A stretch of 64,000 nt of DNA from positions 2,232,001-2,296,000 of the forward strand of contig NC_086259.1 of assembly GCF_021018805.1 (NCBI RefSeq). The letters run 5' to 3'. Within the stretch, counting starts at the first letter, position 1, and each line of letters opens with the position of its first letter. Source of the stretch: Prinia subflava. Taxonomy: Eukaryota; Chordata; Aves; Passeriformes; Cisticolidae. A model generated the notes under the pieces. It had not been told where the DNA came from, did no database searches, and saw only the letters and a program-made list of their open reading frames with translations. Made by a program: the position numbers and the translations under genes. This document shows positions 47,271 through 61,317 of this stretch, piece by piece.

Positions 47271-50200
47271 CCTAGGGAACACTCCCATCTTCCACATTCA
47301 TTTTTTGACATAGCCACAAGCTCTGAAATGATACAAGGATGGAAAAAGGAATTCAGATGTTTACATGGAGGCTTGTGTAGCTACAGCTTAAATACCTGGA
47401 AGTATAACACATGACTATACAGACTGTAGGCCCAAGAAATCAGTTGCATGTAAAAAGATTCGAGTTGCTAAATCAGACTCCAGGTGAGGTTTTAAGAGTT
47501 TCAAGAATTTGTGCTCAGGTACCTGCCTCCTCTCTTTTCCAGTTACTTTGTTACCACTCCGGCCAAACCAGCCTTGCACTAACACAGACACCCCTCTGCA
47601 GGAGAGAGGGACCAAGATAACCGGGCACAGGAGTGGTGTGAAGGAAGGTTCTTGCACCTCTCCCAGCACACTGCCTGTCCCTCCCAGGAGCAGCTCAGCC
47701 CTGTCAGCTGCCTGAGGCAGTAGCACGCCAGGGGTGCCCAGCCCTGAGGGCCAGACGAGCTGGCAGCACTGCTCTCTGCAGGCCTGGCTCTGCCTGAGCT
47801 CCCTGCTGACAGCTGTCACCATGGCTCATTTGCAGGGCCCACCCCAGGCCCAGTGCTGCTCTTCCCTTCCTTTCGGATCCTTTCATACTGTCCCTCCTGT
47901 GGGCAACCAGGGAGCGCCACAGCTGCCCTCACCAGCAAGGTGAGCAACGCTGAACCTTGTGTCCATCCCAAAGAGCTTCTCTGTCCATACACAAACCTTC
48001 ACTGACCTGAACTAAGCATCTGTGTTTTCTTGCTTTGCTTGTAGCACAGCAATGTGATAATATTGCCAAAACAGCAAGAGCTTGTATTGTGACTTTTTGG
48101 AAATGGGACATTTCTGGCAATCCAGCAGAATACTTTGGGAAAAAGTCTCCCACATCTCCTGGTGGTCTCTAGGGGTGCAGACACTGACCATATGTGCACA
48201 TCACAGTTTCCTGTGCATGAATCACTGTGCCCCATCACAAGATAAATCAATTCCCTGTGACTGAGGGGAAAATCCTGGAGACAATATGGAAAGGTACAAT
48301 CAGGAATTTCCAAGTACACACATACCCCTCCCATATTGGTTTTTATTTGTTTCTGCATGCTCAACCTTCTGAAGTCTCACTCTGGAAATTGAAACTAATT
48401 CAGATGTTTTTATGAAGTTGAAAAAAACCCACATTGTTATAGAGAGGAGTTTCACAAAGGTCACAAGGATATCCCGTTCATGGATCAAAGCATCTCTTGG
48501 CAAGTATTTGACAGTGGGTAAATAATTTCTGAGCAGAAGCCTGGCTGCTAATTTCAACTATATGAATAGATTCTTGCAGGATCTAGTCTTCCTGATTTCC
48601 CACTGTGAAAGCTTGATGCAATCCAGGCAGCAATAAAGCAGTTGGTCTGGGACTTACCCAGGTAGCACTAAGCATGTACCTCTCACAAGCAAAGCACACC
48701 ACAGGTAACAGGGCTGTTAGCAGCAGAGAACTGCATCGTTCGTAGTTACATTGGCACTCATCCTAAGGAGCTGCACAACAGCTTACAACCATGAACACAC
48801 AGTTACACTGGGAAAGAACAGTGGGCAGTATTTACACCAGGACCAAGAAAGCACTACAGCTCCACAAATAGACATATCAAGTGGATATTCTGAAAGGAAT
48901 TAAATAGATAAAATAGCTTCATTCTTAAGAACTGCTATAAAGTTTTATATGAAGAGCACCCAGAACCCTTTATTTTAGTTAAAACCTCTCATAATGTTGC
49001 AGGACATTTTGCCCGGGCCTGCACACATACTGAAAAGGGTTCTCTGCAGTCTTTTTATGGCTACAAGCAAGCCAACACCAGACCTCAGCTGAAGAGTTAA
49101 TGAAATGACAACAAAGATGAGAACTGCATTTTGAAAAATTGAGGCTCCCTCCAATTCTGTGCAGAACAAATTTCCAAAGTCGAGATTTCCAAAAGGAATA
49201 GGGCTCGAAGTTCAAAGAGACAACATTTGTTTCCAAGTCTGCTATCATAAAGTTTGGAAGGGAGGCAGTGTGGGTTTCTGTCAGCAGAACAGAGAGCAGC
49301 TCCCTCATGCACTACCTGAGGAGTGGGGACAGGGACAATACTTAACACATCTCCTCCTGCCTTCTCTTACTCCCTGTCTGGGCAATTGGCTTAAGCTCCA
49401 GTAACCCATCCATGGAGCTGGAACAGCAACATCTCCCAGTGCTATCCCAAGAAGTAATTTGTTGTTTTCTGTATGCTGATTGACTCTGTGGTGATGGACA
49501 CCAGGTGTCCATTTAGAAACAGATGTCTGTAGACATCTCCCTTGTAGACAAGGGAGAAAATACAACTCTGGATGCGCAAATGTAGAATATTTACTACTTA
49601 TGTAAATCCAACTCAGTCTCACATAGAACTTCTACTTAAGAAATATAACTGAAGGAGGGTTTCTGAATGATTTGAACTACAACATGAGGTCTTTGTGGCT
49701 TTTTCTGGCAGAATTCCAACCAAGGACTGTGCTTTCCATGGCAGTATCCCCACCAGTGCTTGTGAGATGACCAAGAGGATATTTTGCAGTGGACATTTAT
49801 TCCCTCCTTAAGAACAATGATGAGGTTAAAAGGGAACCATTCAAGTGGACATAAGACTGCACTTCAGCAAGCAAGCTTGGTGTGAAGATTAACCAAGATC
49901 AAGATTTCCCTTCCCTCTGGCAAAGACCCTCACAAACTACATGTGAGAATCACACAGCTGATACTTAAGAGGAAAGATTTCTAGAATAAATCAATAAAGT
50001 TATAACACTATCATCAAATGTTAGAAGGGAGACTCTGATGAAGTTTCTGTGTCTGACAGAGCCTTGATCTGAGCTTCCACAGTGCTGCTGCCCTTAGACA
50101 CCAGCGCATTGCTGCTGCTCCGTTCCTAAATGGAGGATTCAGAGTGCTGTCTTGCTGAAGTCAAATGACACCACAATAACCTGTAAGCAGGCTCTTCAAC

Positions 50201-50785
50201 ACCAGAAAAAAATAGTGTTGCCCCACTTGAAACTGTAATCAAGACTTGAAACTGGCTGGGTGACATGTGCATTTATTCCAGTTCCAAGGGAGGTACAATT
50301 TAAGAGTCATTCATCTCAGTGAACCAAATTGAAAAAAGACTGTGCCTGGGGCAAGCGCTTCTGAGCTCAGATGTGGCAGGTTTTAGTTATGAGTAGTTAC
50401 TGCTACACTCTTTTTATCATCCCACACCACTTTTTAGCTCAGTTAAGGACAGCTGACAACATCTAGCAAGACACAGTTGACAAATACTACAAAATTTTCT
50501 GCAGTTCAAAATTTGATGCCGTTGTTTCACATCTCTTTTCCTAACTGCTTTTCTTGCCTCAGTTCCAGCTCCTCTCATGGCTTCAGATTCACTCTTTTGG
50601 AAACCAGTCTGGTCAGTAATTCTAATCTCCCTCATTTCCCAAAAGTGGCAGCAGAACAAAAGAAAATCTCTTTCTTAACTTTTCCAGTGGTGGAGCCTGT
50701 GAGGAACACAAGGTTTGCAGGAGAGAAGGGCACTGGTCCAGAGAGGGATGACCAAGGTGGCTGCAGCCAGAAGGTCCCAAAGAGC

Positions 50786-50813
50786 AGCTGAGCACTATTA
50801 GCTGAGCACTATT
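50786..50813. repeat. 14-bp tandem duplication
   Basis: Two perfect adjacent copies of AGCTGAGCACTATT. Confidence 0.9.
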
Positions 50814-53800
50814 AGCTCCCACAGAAATAACACTTAAAGAACAGGTCACTCCAGACCTAATGAGTATCTTGATTCAGTCCTGACTGGAACAGATCTGGGA
50901 CAAGGGGAGTCTTCTGTGGCAACTGAAAGACCTGTATCTTGCACTTGTTTTTTCTTTTTCCTTAGAACCCACACTGCATAAGGAACGAAACATGGATGTT
51001 TTGGCACCATTCCTCTGAACGAACAGAAATGGCCATCAAAAACACCAGAGAGCGTGCTGGGGATTTTACTGGGACGCAGGATCCCCAAATTCAAGACTTC
51101 TCTTGCCATATTGAAGAGACCTGGACTGAAAATCTGCTTTATCTCAGACACAGCAGGCACTTGTTTTCCCATGTCCCAAGTGCAAGCAATCTTTCTTCTC
51201 CCAATATTTCCTCCTCCATCTCCTGGTCCCAGAGATGCTCCAGTAAAGTGTTGCATTGGGATTACATTTTTTTTCAGCCCCAAATAGTCTGGCAATCTCT
51301 AATCCCAGCATTTATGTCCTCTCCTTATTCCCTGTGGTCACATCACTTCGAATTGTGCTGTGTGAAAAGTTATTGTCTTGGATACAAAAGCACAGACAGA
51401 ATATTTATAATACTTAGGAGACCAGCAAATTTCTGTGTTGCCGGTCATGGAGAACCACTAGATAAAATCCACATGTACAAGCAAAACTAGGGCAAAAATC
51501 TTAGTTTTAAAGTTAGGAAGAGCTTTTTACCACATATACTAAAATTAACTAACAGTGACTTTTGGATCAGTGAATTCCTTGCAAAGGTACTCTTTGCATG
51601 AGGGACAGTGCCTAACACAGATGCACCATGTATTTAGCCTAATTTATAGTTTTATTCAGGAGAAGAAAAACCACATTGTGTTTAAAAAAGTTGATAAACA
51701 CACACTCACTCATGCTTTCAAAAATATACTTCTTAAGATGATATTATTATCTTGCATCAAAACTAAATTTCAAATTTCATGTTTATGTGGCCGTTCCTCA
51801 GGTATTGGTATAACTGAGAAGAAACCATGAAACCACCACCAAACAAATATTAGTAGAGAAATAATATCACATTTGGCAAACAGATAAGCATAACAAACAG
51901 TTACATTTACTGCAGGAGTGTTTGAATACAGGTTTCCCACATAGCAAAATCTGAAAACACCTTGCATTCCGAGTGCAGCTGTTCTGGTGCTAAGTAGGAA
52001 ACAGACTTTTTAAACTAAAAACCTGTTAGACATGTAGGGAAAGTTTTGGCAAGACAGATTGTTTTCCATCATTAGATGAAAATTTGAAAGCTGTTTCCTA
52101 GTGGAACATTTCACTGTAAATATTTTGGACACTTTCATGTGACTTGAAAGTCAACTGAGATCCATGCTTGCATCTCTTATGATTACAAGATAAATAGCAG
52201 ATTTCTGAAGATAAAAATAGCTCTCCTTCCCAAGGCAAGACCTGGTTTTCAGAGGGAAAAATGCTAAAATATTTCACAGAAGTAGATGCATCTATTTCTT
52301 TTCTTTGAAGAAGTCCTTCACAGAGTTACAGTTACACAGTGGCTTAATTTAATGTCCAAGATATAATTTAAATAGAAACTCATCTTCTAAAACATTAAAA
52401 AAGGCCAATGTCCATGTTTGGGTGTCTGGTAGAAGCACAATATCCCCTGAGGGCTTATGGCTAGGACCTTATTGTCCTTGAATACTTGAATACCTGAGCA
52501 GGGCAGCACATTTCCTTCCTTGGACACAAACTGATGCATCTGACAAAGCAGAAGTCACCACACATGTCTGCTGCATTACCACGTGCTGTCACACATCAGT
52601 GCTTCTTGCCCAGCACTGCATTGCTTGCAGTGGTTCCACAGAGACTCCCTCTGCCCCTGCAAAGCTCATCAGCTCCTGCTGCCACAGGGATGAAATTCAC
52701 CTCCAAGAGAAGGGCCAGCAACTGCTTTGAAAAATGGGAAATCAACAGCAGGAGCAGATAATTGTAATGACGGCCTCTATCATCTCCATTAGAAAAATCC
52801 AACCAAACAAATAAGCAAAGCCAAAACTTGAACACACTGTGTTTGTATAGCCTCGGGATATGAGGCAAGAAGCTGCTCTTCCAGGGCTGGGAACCTTCAT
52901 GTGCAAGGAGGAAAGACACAGCTGATTCCTTGCTGGTGTTCAAGGCACACACAGGATTCTTCTCTCAGTAGTGAACTTTAACCATGAAAATTCACCTGAG
53001 TGGTGATTTTAGGAGGCACCAATGGAGTGATTAGTGACTCTTAAGTCAAAAACACTCTTGGAGCTTTCTACAAAGCAATGGAGAGTCTTTGAAAACAACA
53101 AACATAGCCCTCAGTCAGTGCAATCAGAATACAGTAATCTTTCCCAAAAACTGAGTGAATTTATCAAAGACTTTCTTAGGATCACAAATAAACATCTTTT
53201 TGCAAGTTCAAAATCAGTATTTCCCATGGAACAACTGCTTTTCTACCAGTTGTGCCCCATTCAAGAATCAGGGGAGGAAATATGATAAAACCTAGGCTGA
53301 TGCAGAGAAAACAAAAAGGATTTTTTCACAGTAGTGATTTAATTCCTCTTAAGTCTTGGAGTATTTTTGATACCTTTTCCAGTACAAGTTTTAAGGGGTT
53401 TGTTTCAGATCTTAGGACATGCAACACTAGTACTGCACTCTCTGAGCAAAAGCTGCACTCAGATTACTAGGAGATCTCAGACAGGGACATTTCCTTTGGT
53501 GTTTTGGGGCATGGGCAGCTCAGTCTCTCCCCTTGGAAGAGAATACCCACATCAGGGCAATACCAGATGGCAGGAAAACATACCAACTTCTTAGGGCTTT
53601 CCAAGCAACCCGTCAAAACAGATAATACAACACACAGAGAATGAGTCACACACAGGTGTTTTCCTGGATTCAGCTGTTCTGGGCATTCCCAAACTGCACA
53701 GGGAGACTCAGCTGTGTGGTGAAGGGTGTCAAGGTCAGACCCAAAGAGTTCATGGGAAATGGGGGATGTTTCGGGTGCCTCCAGCCAGGGGCTGTGCCCA

Positions 53801-56800
53801 GGAGAGCAGAGTAGGACACTTCAGTCAGGACTTGGCTGAGATGGGGAAGGTGACAGAACAGAAACTGGAGATGATGCCCAGGCTGATACCAGGGGATCAC
53901 ATCCTGCTCTATCTCAAATGAAAGCACTCTGGGCCAGTTTTCAAACCAGACCAAGTATCTGGGTCTTTCTTCAACACAAAAACTTCTTCATCCTGAAAAA
54001 AGAACAGGGTAAGGCTTCACAGTTCTCTCTGAAGATCAGACCAAGGAGTGCATCACAGCCCAAACCATCCATCTCTGGAAGAGCACCACAAGTTTATTCC
54101 AATTTGTATAGATATTATAAGGGCCACAAGCTGCCAAATCAGTGCTGCAAAGGAGCCCTGTTCCTGGGCTACATGAGTCAGGCTGCCGAGAAGAGCACAC
54201 CAAACCCACCCACTCCTGGCCATGGAATCCATCTGCTCAGATGGGAAAAGATGTTTCTATGACACCACATTCTTCTGGCACACTGCTCAAGGAATTAACA
54301 ACACAAGGAGTGGGATGTTTCTCTGTGGTTTACAAAACAAGGAGAGAAAAAAAAAACAAACCCAAAGAAATCCATTACTAATATGATATATCCAAAAAAG
54401 AAAATCACACAAAAATCTCAATCCATAACAAGGTTTATATATATCAAAAGAATAAACAAGATCTGCAGCATTCAAAGTCAATCACAGACTGTGGAAAGTC
54501 AGCTTTAGTTCCCAAACTTTTATCCTGATGGAAATTAAACATTTCTAGCCCTACAGAAGCATTACTGACAATCTGCAGCTAACGTTCTCTTTTTCTAAGA
54601 GATTACTTCAAACTAAAAACTGTATGATATCTAATATCCATCTTTAAAACCACTGAAGATTATGAAGCGCTTTGCATTCTGAGACTACTTGAGATTAAAG
54701 TCCCTTGATGGAGCTGGAAGGAAAACATCAGAGCGGTTCCTGCCTCCTCTTTCTCCTCCATGTATGCTTTCCCTGAACCAGGACTAATCACTGGACAGCA
54801 AATTTTGAAGGAAGTGCTCACACACTGGGGATCCCAACACCAGGTGTGGCCATGGGGGACCCATTGGGAATTCAGTTCAGTCTGATATTTATGGCACTGT
54901 TTGTGCTTATGCTAAATTACAATTCTAGAGAAGAATTGTAGTCAGAAATTCTGGGAGCTTCTTGGGAAGACAATGATGGCACCATTCCCATTTGGTGCTA
55001 GACGTGACTTAAGTATTCAGAATTGAAAATGTGTCCAGTGAAACAAACAAAACACTCAAAACCCACCACAGACATACAGATGTGAGTCACTACATCCTAA
55101 TGCACTAAAAAAAAAATTCCAAACATCAACCATAACCATCTAAATACCCCAATCCGACTCAACAACCCACAAAAAGAGAAAGCATGTTGATTAAAGTATG
55201 TGCTGTTAATTACCCAGAGTGGAACATGATCTAAAAAGATTCTTCTCAGCCTACTAGGTAACATTACTCATGCCTGCATGACTGTAACAAAAAGCTATTT
55301 GTAGATATGAAAGATTTACCTGGAAATCAACATGATGGTTCCCATAATTCATGGCTATCTTACTGGATTTGAGATATGAGACAGCTCAGAGGGCAAGAAG
55401 AAAAAGACAAAAGAGATCATGTTACTTTGCAGCTCCAGCTGGGTGGTAACAGACTTTTTCAAACACTAATAGAGAAAAGGAGTCTCACATGCACCTTGCA
55501 GTGTTTATGAACGGCTGGGTCCAAGTAAACTTCTTTATGCAAACAGGCACTTGAATATGTAAATCAGCACTTACACAAACAGATCTCCATGTGTACAACT
55601 ATTTTCTCATGAAAACTGCTCCTTTCCTAAGCCAAATCTGCTCCCATTCAAACCTATGGGAGAATTTCTTTTGACTTCAGAGGAAGCAAGAATAGAAACC
55701 TAACGTCTACAAAAACATTCTCAAGTTTGTTTGGGGTTTATGTTTGGGTTTGGTTTTTTTGTGTTGTTTTCTTTCAAACAGACCTACATAGGAAATGGTC
55801 CATCAGCTCGAAGATCATTCAGCAATTGGAATAGATTTATGGGAATTTATTTCTACAAACTTCTCTCAACATAAGATCAGAACAGCTTTCACAAGTGCTT
55901 ATTTCCTGTAGCCTGCACACATACTTACATTGCTGATGCACCCAAAGGCCCCAGAAGGTTTATCTACAGATTCAGAAAACTGAGAGCCCTTTGCATTTGG
56001 GATTCATTCACATTATCATTCCAGAGAATACACTGTTATATTTTAACCAGAGAAACCATCAAGTATTCTACTTCTATAAGGAGTTTGACAGAATTCTGGT
56101 ATGTCAAACACACCGAAGCCCAAGAAGATAAAACCTGTCCATTAATTGCAGCTACCTTTGCCAAAGGTCTTGCCAAATACCAATTTGTTTATACATTTCT
56201 TTTCTTATGACCCTTCTTTATTTTTCCAATCCACAAACATAGTTTTATCAGTGCCTAAAAAGTACCCAGGAAAAGTGATCCATAAAACACAAAAATACAG
56301 CAGGTTTCCCATGGCTACCCAAGCTATTAAATGTTAGATCAGGTCTGTAGGCAGTGAAATCATAGCTCCATTATCATTGCCTTTTGGGAGCAATAATTCT
56401 GGGTGGTCTGTAACACTACAGCTCCCAGCCCCTGAGATAGTATGACCATGTTGTCAAGTAGAGCCTCTCTAGGAGTGTAACTAGGCTGAGGCTTTTTGAC
56501 CTCATAGATAAATAGGTTTTGTTGAAAGCTGTTCTATTATTTTTCAGATTAGCTTGGACTTGCATTTGGTTCATTCTCTGCCATGGGAGTGGGAGAAAGC
56601 AAGGCCTTGAGATATCCAGTACATGTTTATCCAGCTGCGGTAGCTTGATTCTCAAAGTATAACTGTCAACATCTCTGCTCCCTCATGCAAATCAAAATTT
56701 GTAAACAATCCTAATAATTCCTCCTCCCTGTTGTTCATTGTAGTTTTGCATTCCTGACTGAGCAGCCACAGTACTCGAAGCACGGAGAGCAGCACAAGTC

Positions 56801-59800
56801 AATCCAGGCTGACTGTGGTGGAAAAAAAATGTACCAAACCCATGGGCTCCCAGAACAGACTGTTCAATGCTAATTTTAAGTCCTGAAAAACAGTGCCAGT
56901 CTGACATCAGTGTGGTATTTTTTTGTATTTTCTAAATAATCAAGAGAAACTGTGTTGGTTTTGGATTTTTTTTTAACATCTGATTCAGCTTCCATTCCCT
57001 TGTGTAAATAGCCATAGAACATTTATCATTTTTTTAAACTATGTGAACAGAATTGCACTTTGCAGGCATTTTTCTACCACTATAATTCATAAAATCAAAT
57101 TTCTTTATCTAAATTATCCAGAGTTTGTTTTTGCCAGCCATATGATGCTGGAGCAGGAGGTCAGTAAGTCTCCTTACAAAGGATTTCCCTTCAAATCTCT
57201 GTATGGTGAGCAAGCTGAACATTACAATTTTTCCTTTCATTAAAAACCCCAAAGCTTGGAGGGCATGATGCATCATCACTGAAGACATTTCATGCCAGCC
57301 ACAGTAAAAAGCTCTTTCTAGCATTTATTTAGTTTCAGCAAAGACCTGATATTGCAAGTATTTATACACAGGCTTAATGGGGAATAGCTTTAAAGCCTAA
57401 TGATCTGCCAAGACTAGTCTTGCACATAAACATTTGTAGCACAAGGGATTAATAGCCTCAAAATGAGAGAGAGCTCTCTTTAAATGTACTTTTTAAAGAT
57501 CTTGTTAAGATATGAAGACAAATAGTTCTTTGAGCAGCAAAATAAAATAGAATTTCTCATAGATTTTATGTCCCAAGATTGAAGTCCTCAGAGGATTCTC
57601 TAATGAATAAAGTTTTTCTCTCAGAAAAAGTTAAAGTTCTTTCCTTTTTCTCCACAGCTATTTTCATATCACTTTTAAGAACAACCAAATTTGGTTAGAA
57701 GTTGGCCCAAAATTCAGAAGTTATAAGTGGACTGATAAAGTAATGTTAAAAATCCTGTCTCTGGCATGATTTCCTTAGGAAAAACCTTATTAATGTCATG
57801 GAAGTCTAAAAAAAACCCCAACATAACACCTGTGTCAGAGCTTATCAAACTCACAGTTGTAAAGGAGGTGTCTAGTCTGTGTAAATGGAATTGGCAGGTG
57901 CAAACTTGAAATTTAGATCCCTATCCTCATTTTCTCCACCATTTTTTTCTTTCTTCTGACGTGTGATGATGAGGCAGTTTCATTAATTAACTCTTTCCCC
58001 TCTCCCATTAGCATATCCTAGAGGTTTCCACAGTTTTTCTGGAGAAAATACACATTTTGGTTTGTCCAGCAGTGTCTGTTGCTACCTCTGAGGCTCTCAG
58101 GGTCCTGAACCCTCAGGTGGCTCCCCGTAGCTCTTTCTATCACAGACAATCACACCTCAGGGCCACAGACTGCTCTGCCCGCTGCTGTTCCCCAAATCTG
58201 CCATCTGACTAGAACTGCACAACCTTAACAGTAAATACCATATTCACAAAGATGCCAGAATTGGGCACAAAGGGCTACTGGGGGTCACATTTCCTCTTTT
58301 CCTGGTAAACAGCAAAGGACCTACTGTGCAGCAGGCAGTGAAACTTGGTCCAGATTCTCCCGATGTGTGAAGCTGAGAAATTAGAGCCAGGTCTTCTGGG
58401 AAGCAGAGGCAGGATATTGCCTCCTTCTCCTGGACTAAACAGGTTGTCCTTCAGTGTTCAGTGACAGTAAGGGTGGAACTTGATATGAAAAAGAGTCACT
58501 TCAAGCTCCCAGGTAAAATCACTCAGGTCTGCATGACTGCAACAAGGACAGTACCCGTGGCTGGTGCTGCCTCTGGGTCCTGACCCCCTTAGCATTTGCA
58601 GAATGTGAAGCCCCATGCAGCAGCTGCTGACAGGCTCCAGAGAGGAGGAAAGTTACAGCTTCTCCAGTTCCAGCTCTTCCTGAAAACAACCTGAAGCTAA
58701 TCTGTTTACTCAGACATGCAATGGGCCATCCATTCTTCCAAACAGTATTTTTATCTCTCATTCCTGTCCTTGAATTCCTTTAGTGTTGATATAAATATGA
58801 AAAGGAATTTAAATTATTTCTACTGCGTGAAGTTTTCAAATGACTATTTACTGTTGCAATTTCATACACTGCTGTCAGCCCCAATTTCCTGGCAGTATTT
58901 GTCACTATTAATCTGAAAAAACTTGCTCTTGGCACACCATTTAAGTAATTGTTGTGAGATTTCATCAGTGGTGCTCACAAACTGGCTGTGGCTGTACTCT
59001 GTAAATGCAGGGTTACACATATAGCTTTAAAAGAGACATTTACAAAGGGCTGGGGCTTTACACACAGATCAAGCACAACACCATTTTCAGACACACTTCG
59101 GCAAGCATCAGGTTGTGTCTTTATAGTTTGTCCCTCACATCTCCTGAGCAGCAATATCTTCAAAGAATTCCATCCAGGCAGCGAGCCGTGACTCTGCTTC
59201 CTGACGCCTCATCAGCCCTCCATAACCAAGCTGGGCTTTTCTGAGTCATCTTCTGAAAAGTGATGGATCTCTGTCAGAGTAGCAGACCTCTGAAAAAATT
59301 ATTTCTAGGACGTTCCCACCAAGAGATGTCAACCTGGTGGTACTCCCCTGCACAGGGAGGGGAGGCCGTGTGTCAGTGCACGTGAGGCTCAGGCAGCTGC
59401 TCTGAACTGGACCATGCTAGAGAAACGCTTCCTGAAAATGCCTTGTTCCCCTCCTCATCCACCCTCCTGCCCTGGGGAGAGGTGGATATTGCCCAAATGC
59501 TCAGCCCCTGCCTCACCTGACTCAGAGCATGTGACTGGTTCCCAGCAGGGTTAATGAAATGACAGGAGAACAGCAGCAGCCTCATAAATCTTCATGAGCA
59601 GGAATGTATGTCCTGGTCTGCATCCCATTAGTGACTGATTTTTAAAATTTTTTTTTAAAAAAATCTCAGTGACACCTAGACACCAGGCAATCCTAATTTT
59701 CTGTCCCCAAAAGACTGATTCCTTAGTCAACCAAATATCCATATATGAAAAACAAAATAAGGGTGTAGAAACTGTTAGGAAATCCCAGCTTCCAAAAACT

Positions 59801-59810
59801 ATTCTTAAAA

Positions 59811-60170
59811 TCATAGAATGGTTTGGAAGGGACCTTTAAAGGGGTCAAGTCCAAACTTCCTTCAATGAGCAGGAACATCTTCAACAAGTTCAGGCATCTC
59901 AGAGCCCTGTCCAGCTTGACCTTGAATGGTTCCAGGGATGGGGCATCCACACCCTCCCCAAACAACCTGTTCTGCTGTTTCATCACCCTCCTCATGAAAC
60001 ATTTCTGCCTTGTATCTAGGCTGAAGTGACCCTATTTTAGTTTAAAACAATTACTCCTTGTCCACTCACTATACATCCTCTTAAATGTCCTGTTCTTTCT
60101 TATAAGTACCCTTCAAGTATTGCAAGGTCACAAGAAAGTCTTCCCAGAGTTCTCTCTAAGCCTTCATACA
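59811..60170 (-). mobile_element. CR1 LINE fragment, 3' end, minus orientation
   Basis: It starts TCATAGAATGGTTTGGAAGG, the reverse complement of the CR1 3' terminus. It continues with CCTTGAATGGTTCCAGGGAT and GGGGCATCCACACC, then passes into the more diverged part ending near CTTCCCAGAGTTCTC. It is 5'-truncated and noncoding. Confidence 0.9.
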
Positions 60171-60797
60171 AGGGTTTTCTTTTTAAAATGTTTTTATTGT
60201 ACTTATTAATGTAGCTACATAAAAATTGAGTTTCTATTTTGTAAATAAAATCTTCATGGTTGTTTGCAGTAGGAAATAAAAATTATATTCCAGGTTTCCA
60301 CAAATGTTTTGAGTGAAAATTTGGGATTTCTGTGTTACAGGAAAAACCTAATGCAACAGTGTCCGTGGTACTGCACTACATGTATTACATTACAGTACTT
60401 TAAATAATTATTTCCTTTAGGTTCCAAGGTAGGCATAGAGTTACTCTGGGAAAAACTCCTGTGGTTTTAGAAGTTCAAGAATTTTTATGCAAGGTATAGT
60501 GTAAACATTAAGTCTGATTCTGATATACTTGGGAGTATATTTATTTGTTTATATTAGTACTAATTTTTATTTTAAATAGCTATAAAGTCTATTTTGTTGT
60601 GATAGAACCTGACATGCATTTTTTATGCATTCCTTCTAAGAAGTAATAAGGTGTTCAATAACAGAAAGAGATCTTTTAGATTGAGTTATTCCAAACAATA
60701 TTTTGTGTTTCTGAAGTTAAATTCTTCTGAAGATGATTTATTCTTCTGCAGTTTTATTAATGTTCATTTGCAGCGGGAAAATTCTATTAAGAGATTA
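60171..60797. other. AT-rich intergenic segment with two AATAAA hexamers
   Basis: Very AT-rich. AATAAA occurs at 60244 and 60275 on the plus strand without any coding sequence before it. No gene seen. Confidence 0.5.
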
Positions 60798-60821
60798 TTA
60801 CAGAATTCAAGAATTCTGTAA
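60798..60821. repeat. Near-perfect palindrome, 11-bp arms, 2-nt centre
   Basis: TTACAGAATTC and GAATTCTGTAA flank AA. It lies about 65 bp upstream of the CpG island. Confidence 0.92.
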
Positions 60822-60884
60822 AAGATTTTTCTATTTCGGAAATGGTAAATCACCTGCATTTATTTCCAAGTACGTTTGTAGTGG

Positions 60885-61250
60885 CGGACAAAGTCCCGAG
60901 CCCGCCGCGGGGAGCGCCAGGCGCGGCCCCGTGACAGCCCCGGCGCAGCGCGGGCCGCGGGCTCTGCCTGCGGCCGCAGCGCTGCGGGCAGTGGTGCAGC
61001 CAAAGCCGCATGCAGTGACGCAACCGTGTTCTGCAGCCAAGGAACAGCAGTGGGGCCACCATCAGCTCAGTGCTTCTGACTCCTTGGGCTACCAGGCACC
61101 CTTCACCAACCAAACCAAGGGGCGCGGATCCAGGTCACCCCGGAGCAAGGCTGGACCTGCTCCGATGCGCGGCAGCGGGGGCACTGACCCGCTCCTGCCC
61201 AGGAGGGCGGCGTGCCCGAGCTCCGCTAACCTGCCAGGCAGCACTCGTGC
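60885..61250. promoter_or_regulatory. CpG island, orphan
   Basis: An abrupt change from AT-rich DNA to GC-rich sequence packed with CpG. The first 100 bp alone hold roughly twenty CpG, including GCGGCCGC and several GCGC. An open frame of 194 codons (60733-61317, plus) spans it but looks compositional. In birds such islands usually mark promoters or first exons. No start codon context, TATA box or convincing donor identifies the gene. Confidence 0.75.
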
Positions 61251-61317
61251 AGCCTGCCCAAGGAACCAGAACATCACAGGGCAGCAGGCAAACGGGAACC
61301 TCGATTTCCTAAACTAA

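Larger units (their letters stand above)
42949..59810. other. Long intergenic (or intronic) stretch without a recognised gene
   Basis: 17 kb of AT-leaning sequence with only short unmatched open frames. It contains a 44-nt poly(A), a short CAAA array and a 14-bp tandem duplication. Parts near 57.2-57.6 kb are repeat-free and AT-rich and could be conserved noncoding DNA. Confidence 0.55.

Noticed and set aside
50846..51490. Overlapping 149- and 164-codon frames on opposite strands
   Set aside because: No family recognised and both strands equally open, suggesting low stop density by chance.
60733..61317. 194-codon frame through the CpG island
   Set aside because: GC-rich DNA lacks stops by composition; the frame begins in AT-rich sequence with no promoter or homology support.
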